Below the pieces are notes generated by a model. It was not told the origin of the DNA and searched no databases. It saw only the letters and a list, made by a program, of their open reading frames with translations. From Lachnospiraceae bacterium (GTDB lineage Bacteria; Bacillota; Clostridia; Lachnospirales; Lachnospiraceae), in contig CAAFTS010000147.1 of the NCBI GenBank assembly GCA_900765975.1, positions 1 to 30,302 on the forward strand: a stretch of DNA of 30,302 nt, in the 5' to 3' direction. Shown here one piece after another: positions 24,920 through 30,302 of the stretch (position 1 is its first letter; each line of letters opens with the position of its first letter). The translations under genes were made by a program, and so were the position numbers.

Positions 24920-24995
24920 TATTTTTAAGAGTAAAGCCCATTTTAGTGATAAGGATTTGAATGATCTATTAAAATAATAAAGGAAAGCGAATGTT

Positions 24996-26102
24996 ATGAA
25001 AACAATTTTGTTAGTCTTTGGGACCCGTCCTGAAGCCATAAAAATGTGTCCCTTGGTTAATGAACTCCAAGCCAGAGATTGCATACGAACCATCGTCTGT
25101 GTCACCGGACAGCACCGCCAAATGCTGGATCAGGTTTTAAACGCTTTCAATGTAGTCCCTGATTACGACTTATCTATCATGAAAGAACGCCAGACGCTTT
25201 TTCATGTAACAACAAATATCCTAAATAAAGTAAAAGAAGTATTAGAAAAAGAGAAGCCAGATGTAGTGCTTGTCCATGGAGATACCTCCACGACCTTTGC
25301 CACTGCATTGGCTTGTTTTTATTTACAGATACCGGTTGGACATGTGGAGGCTGGTCTTCGCACTTACAATCTTTACTCACCTTATCCGGAGGAGTTTAAC
25401 CGCCAGGTAGTCAGTATCATAGCAGCTTATAATTTTGCCCCGACAAAATTGTCGAGGCAAAATTTGATCAGGGAGGGAAAAGATCCCCAAACGATTTATG
25501 TAACTGGCAATACCGCAATTGACGCTTTAAAGACCACGGTCCACTCAAATTATTATCATGAGCAGCTCGAATGGGCGAAGGGAAGCCGATTGATTATGAT
25601 TACAGCACATCGCCGCGAAAATCTTGGGGAACCGATGAAGCATATGTTTCGCGCCATCCGTCGTGTCTGTGATGAACATTCCGATGTGAAAGCAATCTAT
25701 CCTATCCACATGAACCCAATTGTCAGAGAGACTGCTAATGAGATTTTGGGTGGAGATGAGCGCATACGCATTATTGAGCCATTGGATGTGGTGGATTTTC
25801 ACAATTTCCTTTCGCAGTCATATTTGATTCTCACAGACTCCGGTGGTATCCAGGAAGAGGCTCCGTCTCTTGGAAAGCCGGTTTTAGTTATGCGTGATAC
25901 AACAGAAAGGCCTGAGGGAATAGATGCGGGGACATTAAAGTTGGTGGGTACAGATGAAGAAACTATTTACAATGCATTTCATTTGCTGTTAGAGGACTCC
26001 GCAGAGTATTCTAAAATGAGTCAGGCTAGTAATCCCTATGGGGACGGCTTTGCATCAAAACGAATTGCTGATATTTTAGAATATGGCAGAGAACTATCAT
26101 AA
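24996..26102 (+). CDS. wecB: UDP-N-acetylglucosamine 2-epimerase (non-hydrolysing)
   Basis: A 368-residue GT-B fold epimerase that converts UDP-GlcNAc to UDP-ManNAc in the cytoplasm. Landmarks are VFGTRPEAIKMCPLV at the N-terminus, VTGQHRQMLDQVL, VHGDTSTTFATALACFY, GHVEAGLRTYN, FAPTKLSRQNLI, TAHRRENLGEP, LTDSGGIQEEAPSLGKPVLVMRDTTERPEG. All family blocks are intact. GGAAAGCGA precedes the ATG. Its base composition is visibly closer to the outer chromosomal genes than to the AT-rich cassette just before it. Together with wecC it supplies UDP-ManNAcA. No clear terminator follows it. Confidence 0.94.
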   Translation: MKTILLVFGTRPEAIKMCPLVNELQARDCIRTIVCVTGQHRQMLDQVLNAFNVVPDYDLSIMKERQTLFHVTTNILNKVKEVLEKEKPDVVLVHGDTSTTFATALACFYLQIPVGHVEAGLRTYNLYSPYPEEFNRQVVSIIAAYNFAPTKLSRQNLIREGKDPQTIYVTGNTAIDALKTTVHSNYYHEQLEWAKGSRLIMITAHRRENLGEPMKHMFRAIRRVCDEHSDVKAIYPIHMNPIVRETANEILGGDERIRIIEPLDVVDFHNFLSQSYLILTDSGGIQEEAPSLGKPVLVMRDTTERPEGIDAGTLKLVGTDEETIYNAFHLLLEDSAEYSKMSQASNPYGDGFASKRIADILEYGRELS

Positions 26103-26489
26103 AATGTTTTTCACTATACTTTTTCTTTATAAATATTGTAATGACATATCTTATATCAGTTTTTGGTCTTTACATAAACTTTGAAACAGTCTCGTGCGGT
26201 ATTTGATATTACTAACTCCTGGTATTAAATTCTTATACATTTGGTATAGCATGTAATATCTGACTAGTTTAGTGACGCCTCTTTCTATGCAGCAACCTTT
26301 TTTTCCGTGATAAAATAAACCTCCAAACTGAGTAAGGTATTCTTACCTCAGTTTGAAGGTTCGCTATCTTTGCGATAATCCACGTCATGTTGACATAATT
26401 TTTCCAAACGATACAGAACAGCATCTTTTTACAGTCACTCAATCCAGTCATAATAAATTTTTAAAGTTCCCAGTGCAGCCCACATCCCC
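26103..26489. other. AT-rich gap after wecB with a gene-tail remnant and a long hairpin
   Basis: No intact gene is visible. On the minus strand a frame without a good start runs from a stop near 26350 to a TAA at 26151-26153; its translation includes GGLFYHGKKGCCIERG and NIKYRTRLFQSLCKDQ and looks like the worn tail of some protein that I cannot name. An imperfect hairpin of roughly 18 bp lies at 26318-26361 (CAAACTGAG 26324-26332 against 26347-26355, with further pairs on both sides). It lacks a T-run on either strand. Confidence 0.4.
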
Positions 26490-27135
26490 TTACAGCACCC
26501 TCTCCACCCCCTCAACCCGATACTCCACACCATATTCCTTCGCCTCTGCCCAGTCAGCAGCAGCGCATACTTTTCCTTCATCAGCGAATAAGCAATAGCT
26601 GCTATTACGGCAACAGCGAGGATAACGGCCGGTATGATGCCAAATGCCAGCTTAAGGTTAGCTATTGTATCCGCGGCCTGTTCGGCAGCTTCGGCGTTGA
26701 AGCCGATTGCACTGAGCACAATGCCGGTAATCCACATTCCGATTGCGTTTCCGGCCTTCATGAAAAAGCCGATCATCGAAGTATAGAGGCCGTCCGGAGA
26801 ATTGCCGAATTTGTTTGCAAACACACCGGTTAAAACGGTTGTAAGCAGCAGAAATTATACACGAAAACGATTATCACTGCAAACAGTACTCCGGTCGCCG
26901 TCCATCCGAGACTTTCGCTGCCAAATATTTTTGCAAAAAATTGTACAATCATGAGTGAGCCGCTGAGTGCGATAAGCATGCCGATATTCATCAGGAAATT
27001 GGCGCAGGTGCGCAGCGTAGTTCTTTCCTCAAAGTCATCCGTCAGTTCGGAACCCAATGCTATATGGGGAATTACAGCCGAAGTCAGGAATGTCCAGTAG
27101 GCAGCATTGATTAGGATATAATACACTGCCTTTGC
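26490..27135 (-). pseudogene. Decayed GPH-family (MelB-type) sugar:cation symporter
   Basis: Reading on the minus strand, the first part carries TM4-TM6 of a GPH transporter: SAVIPHIALGSELTDDFEERTTLRT, then hydrophobic segments ending near 26845. After a frame change near 26845-26850 the sequence resumes as LLLTTVLTGVFANKFGNSPD and GFFMKAGNAIGMWITGIVLS, which correspond to TM10-TM12 of the family. About 150 residues between TM6 and TM10 are missing, as are TM1-TM3. A second frameshift after MKEKYA (near 26570) is needed to read the hydrophilic tail DWAEAKEYGVEYRVEGVERV to a stop at 26490-26492. So there are two frameshifts and at least two deletions; it cannot make a working transporter. Confidence 0.75.
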
Positions 27136-27387
27136 ACCGGCAGTCCGGGCAACAGGATGAGCTTTATCGACTTTCCAGTAATTGAAATACTGGTTACAGG
27201 TCAGCTCATTTCTCGTCCCATATTTGGAACATACCTGTTTGAATATCGCGTGGATTTCGTCAATTGCCTGCTGCATATCCTCAACGCCTTTTATGGAGCC
27301 CACATTCAGGCTGGGATTGACCGGAAATCCGAGAAGCGCACCTTTTTCCTTCAGCCTGTCATTCAAGTTTGTACAGTTCAGTTGCAA
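27136..27387 (-). pseudogene. Unrecognised fragment fused in frame to the broken transporter
   Basis: The reading frame upstream of the transporter remnant opens at an ATG at 27387 and encodes about 84 mostly hydrophilic residues (for example GVEDMQQAIDEIHAIFKQVC and YFNYWKVDKAHPVART) before hydrophobic transporter sequence takes over. This is not the usual N-terminus of a GPH protein. It is either part of a different gene joined by deletion or a diverged segment. I do not recognise it. Confidence 0.35.
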
Positions 27388-27588
27388 ATTCGGCAGGGAG
27401 CTGTACCGGGATCTTCCGTCGGCTACGCTCAGCCTGTTCGAGCGCTCTTATCACTGGCTGGGGTTTCATGAAAAGGGAGATAAACTGCATCTGCTGGCGT
27501 ATGAAGCGGTGAAGGAAAAGCGAAATTTGAGCATATCGTGAACTATCGGAAAAAGTACGCCAAAGTGATAAAGCTTACAGCTGCCTAA
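27388..27588 (+). pseudogene. C-terminal fragment of an unrecognised gene with a frameshift
   Basis: From about 27390 the plus strand reads FGRELYRDLPSATLSLFER and YHWLGFHEKGDKLHLLAYE, then stops early at about 27541. Moving one base restores the coherent tail KFEHIVNYRKKYAKVIKLTAA to a TAA at 27586-27588, so one base appears to have been lost near 27519. No start codon or ribosome-binding site belongs to it; the 5' part is gone. I cannot name the family. Confidence 0.45.
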
Positions 27589-27624
27589 TATACCGTAGTT
27601 AATGAAAAATACAGTAACAGATAC

Positions 27625-27668
27625 AAAAAAACTGCCGTTAACAGTTCACCTGTCCCGGCAGTTTTTTT
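27625..27668 (-). terminator. Bidirectional intrinsic terminator
   Basis: ACTGCCG (27631-27637) pairs with CGGCAGT (27656-27662), with six A before it and a run of T after it, so it can work in both directions. It lies 30 bases after the end of the minus-strand gene at 27698 and probably ends that transcript. Confidence 0.85.
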
Positions 27669-27697
27669 CCTATACCTAAATTCAATTATCACTCTAA

Positions 27698-28153
27698 TTA
27701 CTTTTTCCCACTCTTATCTTTCTTAAACCGTGCAAAGAATCCCTTCTTCTTAGGAAGCGGCGGTATGCCACCGCGGACGCTCTTAACATCCGTTATGTAG
27801 AGCCCGCTGATTACAACCTTGGCTTCTGTCTTAACCGGGAGCTGTAAAAACGCCTTGTCATCTGCAATAAGAGTTAAAACCTTCGGGCCGACCTTTGCCT
27901 TCACGATAGGAAGCTTGGCCCTTCTCATATACCATGGAGTCTGATCAATAACCATCTTAGGGAGACCCGACTCTTTGACTTTCAGTTTCTTCTTATCAAT
28001 AACGAGAATTGAAACCGTCTGTTTTGCAGCTTCCATCATGGACTGCTGCTCAGCCTGACGCTTCTCCATCTTCCTTCCGAAATAATAAAGTACTGCCAGT
28101 GCAATGAGTGCAATAACCAGGATGATGAGCACTACGTTCAGAAATGTCTGCAT
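27698..28153 (-). CDS. Small membrane-anchored protein of unknown function
   Basis: A 151-residue protein. An N-terminal hydrophobic helix (about residues 4-25, VVLIILVIALIALAVLYYFG) is followed by a basic, Gln-rich stretch and then a compact soluble part with alternating beta-type segments (TVSILVIDKKKLKV, KLPIVKAKVGPKVLTLIAD, TEAKVVISGLYITDVKSVRGG). The end is strongly basic (KKKGFFARFKKDKSGKK). The residues after the helix are positively charged, which favours a cytoplasmic domain. GGAGG lies 7 bases before the ATG. It has its own promoter and terminator, so it is a single-gene unit. I do not recognise a named family. Confidence 0.75.
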   Translation of the reverse strand: MQTFLNVVLIILVIALIALAVLYYFGRKMEKRQAEQQSMMEAAKQTVSILVIDKKKLKVKESGLPKMVIDQTPWYMRRAKLPIVKAKVGPKVLTLIADDKAFLQLPVKTEAKVVISGLYITDVKSVRGGIPPLPKKKGFFARFKKDKSGKK

Positions 28154-28281
28154 ATAAATACCTCCGTAAATGATAGCGGCGGATATGGCGTTAACTATAA
28201 AAATGACAGGAAAACAGCCCCTTTCCCTTGCAATTTACCACTGTCCATCAGCACCACAAAAAAATAACCGCACTTGTCGCT

Positions 28282-28310
28282 ATTATAGCATCAGATAGAT
28301 AAAAAGGCAA
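28282..28310 (-). promoter_or_regulatory. Promoter of the small membrane-anchored protein gene
   Basis: On the minus strand, TTGCCT (28310-28305), 17-bp spacer, TATAAT (28287-28282), with an extended -10 TG. The leader would be about 120 nt. Confidence 0.7.
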
Positions 28311-28348
28311 GGAAAAGCGTAAAAACCGGGGGCCGGAAAAGAACAGAA

Positions 28349-28379
28349 TGTAACAGTTCATGCTGTCTGAACTGTTACA
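28349..28379. repeat. Perfect 12-bp hairpin related to the element end motif
   Basis: TGTAACAGTTCA (28349-28360) pairs perfectly with 28368-28379 over a 7-base loop. GTAACAGTTCA matches the end motif GTTACTGTTCA of the dispersed elements at 9 of 11 positions. Confidence 0.5.
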
Positions 28380-28400
28380 ACGGAATGTCATGTTCACACG

Positions 28401-28447
28401 GAATAAAGAGGGCATCCCGCAGGCCGTAAATTCCATCGGGCGCCCTC
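28401..28447 (-). terminator. Probable terminator after the ammonia-lyase remnant
   Basis: GAGGGC (28408-28413) pairs with GCCCTC (28442-28447) and CCCG (28416-28419) with CGGG (28437-28440). Read on the minus strand the stem is followed by TTTATT. It lies about 50 bases after the minus-strand stop at 28495. Confidence 0.6.
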
Positions 28448-28494
28448 TCCATCCTTGTCTTGTACGTATGAAGTCAGCAGTATGAGTATGTATC

Positions 28495-28785
28495 TTAAAG
28501 GTTGATAGCTCCTGTTTCTTCTTCGATGAGCTGAATCAGGGTACCATCCTTGACAAGCGTGTAAATATATTCAATATCGGGATAAAAGAAACGGTCCTGG
28601 TCGGCAAAAGCTACTTTTTCCCGGATGAAATCATGGAGCTTTGCCGTCGCTTTTCCCTGCCTCAATGGCTTTAACATATCGATTGCCTGAAGGGAGACCA
28701 TGATGTCGATTGCAATAATATACTGCAGCTTTCTCACTGCTTCCCCGGCGCGCCGCTGCTGCGGTAATGTGACACAGGCAGCCAA
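28495..28785 (-). pseudogene. C-terminal remnant of a histidine/aromatic amino acid ammonia-lyase
   Basis: The 96-residue frame resembles the last part of the HutH/PAL family: an AID-type helix (IIAIDIMVSLQAIDML), then KPLRQGKATAKLHDFIREKVAF, then DQDRFFYPDIEYIYTLVKDG. Intact members have about 500 residues and carry the MIO-forming Ala-Ser-Gly, which is absent here. Sequence upstream (to about 28860) is open in another frame but shows no clear family match, and there is no proper start with a ribosome-binding site. So this is the 3' stub of a lost gene. Its function in life would have been deamination of histidine or a similar amino acid. Confidence 0.55.
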
Positions 28786-28950
28786 AAAACTTGGGCTGCA
28801 GCGCCAGAGCCTCCAGTACAGGATAAGGAAATATGGGATTTATATTTAAAACAGGTTATCGTTATCGGCGGTGATTGGTATTTGGTGAGAGTTGAGATTG
28901 AAAATAAATTATCAAAAATAATAGAAAATGAAAAATATTTTACATTTCTA

Positions 28951-28979
28951 TTGACTTTCACAATGGAGATTTCTATAAT
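28951..28979 (+). promoter_or_regulatory. Promoter of the RpiR-family regulator
   Basis: TTGACT (28951-28956), 17-bp spacer, TATAAT (28974-28979). Transcription would begin near 28986, leaving a very short leader that contains the GGAGG site and supports the start codon at 28999. Confidence 0.85.
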
Positions 28980-28998
28980 GAAGCTATGGAGGTTTTAC

Positions 28999-29841
28999 AT
29001 GGATAATAACGTACTTAGCATCATCAATGAAAATTATTCGGCATTGACAAAGACGCAGAAAAAACTGGCGGATTTTATCAAAGATAATGTGCATATGATC
29101 CCATTTCTATCGATTGCGGAGCTTGGGGAAAAGACGCAGGTGAGTCTGGCCAGTATCACCCGCTTTACGAGGGAGCTGGGGTTTAACGGTTACTCACAAT
29201 TCCAGAAAAGCGCAGCGGATTTGATTCGCAAGGACGTGGTACCGATGCGTGAATTAAAGCATTCGATTACAGAGGAGGGGGAGGAAGATATATTAAGCCG
29301 GATGATACGTCTGAATATTAACTCACTGGAGACACTGAACAGTGAAGACCTGAAAAGAAATTTTCAGCAATCCGTTGATTTGATAACGGGCTGCCGTAAA
29401 CTCTATATAACTGCCGCCCGCTCGTCTTTCAGTGTTGCATATTATCTGTATTTCATGCTGAAGGAATTTATGGAGCATGTTGAACTGCTGACAGAAGGAA
29501 CCGGAGATATTTCGAATAAACTGCAGTACATTGAGAAAGAAGACTGTCTCATTGCAATCAGCTATGAACGATATACCAGGGCTACATATAATATTGTCTC
29601 CTATTTAAATAAAAAAGGATGCCCGGTCATAGCGGTTACGGACAGCCATTCTTCACCAATTGCATTGAAGGCCACAACGGTTCTTCTGGCAAAGCATGCG
29701 GTGGATACGTATTCTTTTGTCAACTCAATGACGGTGGCAAACGCCCTGATTACTGCGGCAGGAAGGAGGGATAAAGACAATACATTGAAGAAGCTGGAGC
29801 GCCAGGATGAGATTGCGCTTGAATACGGCTTATATTTGTAA
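28999..29841 (+). CDS. RpiR-family transcriptional regulator (HTH plus SIS domain)
   Basis: A 280-residue regulator. The N-terminal HTH_6 domain (about residues 1-75) reads SALTKTQKKLADFIKDN and SIAELGEKTQVSLASITRFT, then RELGFNGYSQFQ, as in RpiR/MurR proteins. The SIS domain (about 125-260) contains LYITAARSSFSVAYYLYFML and CLIAISYERYTRATYNIVSY, where a phosphosugar usually binds. TGGAGG lies 6 bases before the ATG at 28999, and the promoter's position excludes the longer frame from 28882. Members control sugar or amino-sugar catabolism genes nearby; here the neighbours are broken (transporter and lyase remnants), so it may have lost its targets. The terminal EYGLYL end is hydrophobic, as is common. 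Confidence 0.9.
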   Translation: MDNNVLSIINENYSALTKTQKKLADFIKDNVHMIPFLSIAELGEKTQVSLASITRFTRELGFNGYSQFQKSAADLIRKDVVPMRELKHSITEEGEEDILSRMIRLNINSLETLNSEDLKRNFQQSVDLITGCRKLYITAARSSFSVAYYLYFMLKEFMEHVELLTEGTGDISNKLQYIEKEDCLIAISYERYTRATYNIVSYLNKKGCPVIAVTDSHSSPIALKATTVLLAKHAVDTYSFVNSMTVANALITAAGRRDKDNTLKKLERQDEIALEYGLYL

Positions 29842-29881
29842 TGAATCAGATATAACATTTTTCAGAATAGATTCTAAACAA

Positions 29882-29953
29882 AAAGGAAGGAACTTTTAAA
29901 GCGCTGCATGTTGGCCCATTCAGACATTCTTTAAGGAGCTCCCCCCTTCCTTT
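29882..29953 (+). repeat. Long-range stem structure after the RpiR gene
   Basis: AAAGGAAGG (29882-29890) pairs with CCTTCCTTT (29945-29953), and TTAAAG (29896-29901) with CTTTAA (29929-29934), enclosing a 27-base loop with side bulges. Only AGTATAC follows, not a T-run. It may be a weak terminator of the RpiR gene or a small structured RNA; I cannot separate these. Confidence 0.45.
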
Positions 29954-30023
29954 AGTATACGCTAAAATCCTGCAGATTGCAAGAAGCCGGGCGGTACTGT
30001 CTTAGAATTTCTTAGTGATAATC

Positions 30024-30067
30024 GTTACTGTTCACACCCCGCCAGGAAGCGGAGCGCGAACAGTAAC
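30024..30067 (+). repeat. 44-bp mini hairpin element, copy C of the dispersed family
   Basis: GTTACTGTTC (30024-30033) and GAACAGTAAC (30058-30067) form a perfect 10-bp stem around CACCCCGCC...GCGC. It corresponds to the first hairpin of copy A (5409-5455), including the shared CACCCCG, with T-A in A changed to C-G here in the stem. It lacks the rest of the element and lies about 80 bases before copy B. Confidence 0.7.
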
Positions 30068-30144
30068 TGGTAATAATCCCTGAAAAAGTTATAAATAAAA
30101 CTGAATATGAACCAGCTTTACCACGGTAATACTGTGGAAAAAGA

Positions 30145-30302
30145 GTTACTATTCACGGCCCATTCCGCGAGGTGTTTTCGTACGTATTTTGCACGAAAAT
30201 CCCGAGTTTCACGGCGCGAAACTGCGTTTTTTGCAGTTTCTGTGCATCGCGGAGCGTGTTACGGTTCACGGAACTGCGTTTTTCAGCAGGGCCGTGAATA
30301 GT
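30145..30302 (-). mobile_element. MITE-like inverted-repeat element, copy B, cut by the window end
   Basis: In reverse orientation this is the counterpart of copy A. The core (about 30162-30262) aligns with A's core (about 5450-5550) with few differences, including AACACGCTYCGCGATGCACA and ACTCGGGATTTTCGTGCA. Terminal repeats GTTACTATTCACGGCC (30145-30160) and GGCCGTGAATAGT (30290-30302, ending at the window edge) are perfect complements over the visible 13 bases. Hairpins are GAAACTGC 30218-30225 with 30233-30240, TTTTCGTAC 30175-30183 with GCACGAAAA 30191-30199 (one mismatch), and TTCACGG 30265-30271 with 30292-30298. If three more bases complete the end, the length is 161, like copy A. Confidence 0.75.

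Larger units (their letters stand above)
28154..28494. other. Intergenic region with promoter, hairpin and terminator
   Basis: This gap of about 340 bp has no supported gene. It contains the minus-strand promoter at 28282-28310, the perfect hairpin at 28349-28379, and a terminator-like stem at 28401-28447, each listed separately. A short open frame at 28248-28436 on the minus strand overlaps all three and is not considered a gene. Confidence 0.6.

Noticed and set aside
27601..27650. GTTAACAGTTCACC inside the terminator at 27625-27668 as a further member of the repeat family
   Set aside because: The similarity is limited to about 10 bases in the loop and there is no matching partner with the family layout; chance is likely.
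28248..28436. Small minus-strand frame of 62 codons
   Set aside because: It overlaps a promoter, a perfect hairpin and a terminator-like stem, and has no ribosome-binding site.
30107..30301. Plus-strand frame of 64 codons at the window end
   Set aside because: It coincides with the inverted-repeat element copy B; the translation is Arg/Cys-rich and is a by-product of the repeat.
1..30302. CRISPR arrays, tRNA or rRNA genes, and full insertion sequences
   Set aside because: I saw no regularly spaced repeats, no cloverleaf or rRNA-like sequence and no transposase gene anywhere in the window.

Overview
The window looks like chromosomal DNA of a low-to-moderate GC, endospore-forming Firmicute. 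A Lachnospiraceae-type Clostridium is my best guess. The reasons are a stage II sporulation protein R gene, Gram-positive ribosome-binding sites (AGGAGG type), sigma-A promoters, and cell-wall genes (D-Ala-D-Ala ligase, glutamate racemase) without typical Gram-negative envelope genes. The genus is inference; no rRNA or other marker is present.

Layout. (1) About 220-8061: a TetR-controlled efflux operon, tetR, HlyD-type adaptor, RND pump, then two different TolC-like secreted proteins. Its promoter carries two tandem palindromic operators. A 162-bp inverted-repeat (MITE-like) element with an apparent 8-bp target duplication sits between the pump gene and the tolC-like pair. (2) 8134-11485: housekeeping block with spoIIR (minus strand), ddl, murI and a DUF1934 gene. 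(3) 11567-26102: a large surface-polysaccharide locus. It starts with a strong promoter, a structured leader of about 360 nt, a NusG/LoaP-type antiterminator gene, and an intrinsic terminator just after that gene. Behind this come a PglE/EpsN-like aminotransferase, a PglC/EpsL-like phosphoglycosyl transferase, a GT2, a TagB/F-like polyol-phosphate transferase, a Wzy-like polymerase, a GT4, a NodB-type deacetylase, a Wzx-like flippase, a pyruvyl transferase, wecC, a FemAB/GNAT-like transferase and wecB. The genes from about 14578 to 24960 are clearly more AT-rich than those on either side, which suggests a horizontally exchanged serotype cassette. (4) 26103-27600: decaying DNA with a frameshifted, internally deleted GPH-family sugar transporter and other fragments. 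(5) 27698-30302: a small membrane-anchored protein gene, a remnant of an aromatic amino acid ammonia-lyase, an RpiR-family regulator with a clear promoter, and two more members of the inverted-repeat family, the last cut by the window end.

How the genes work together. The efflux operon is probably self-regulated by TetR and exports unknown small molecules. In the polysaccharide locus, WecB and WecC would make UDP-ManNAc and then UDP-ManNAcA. The aminotransferase and PglC-like enzyme would make and load a first amino sugar on undecaprenyl phosphate. The transferases would extend and decorate it (possible polyol phosphate, pyruvate and amino-acyl groups), and Wzx/Wzy would flip and polymerise it. 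LoaP would let RNA polymerase read through the terminator after its own gene into the long operon.

The strongest candidates for something undescribed are the dispersed inverted-repeat family (target duplication, a nested three-copy end motif and compensatory base changes between copies) and the LoaP/leader/terminator control region.
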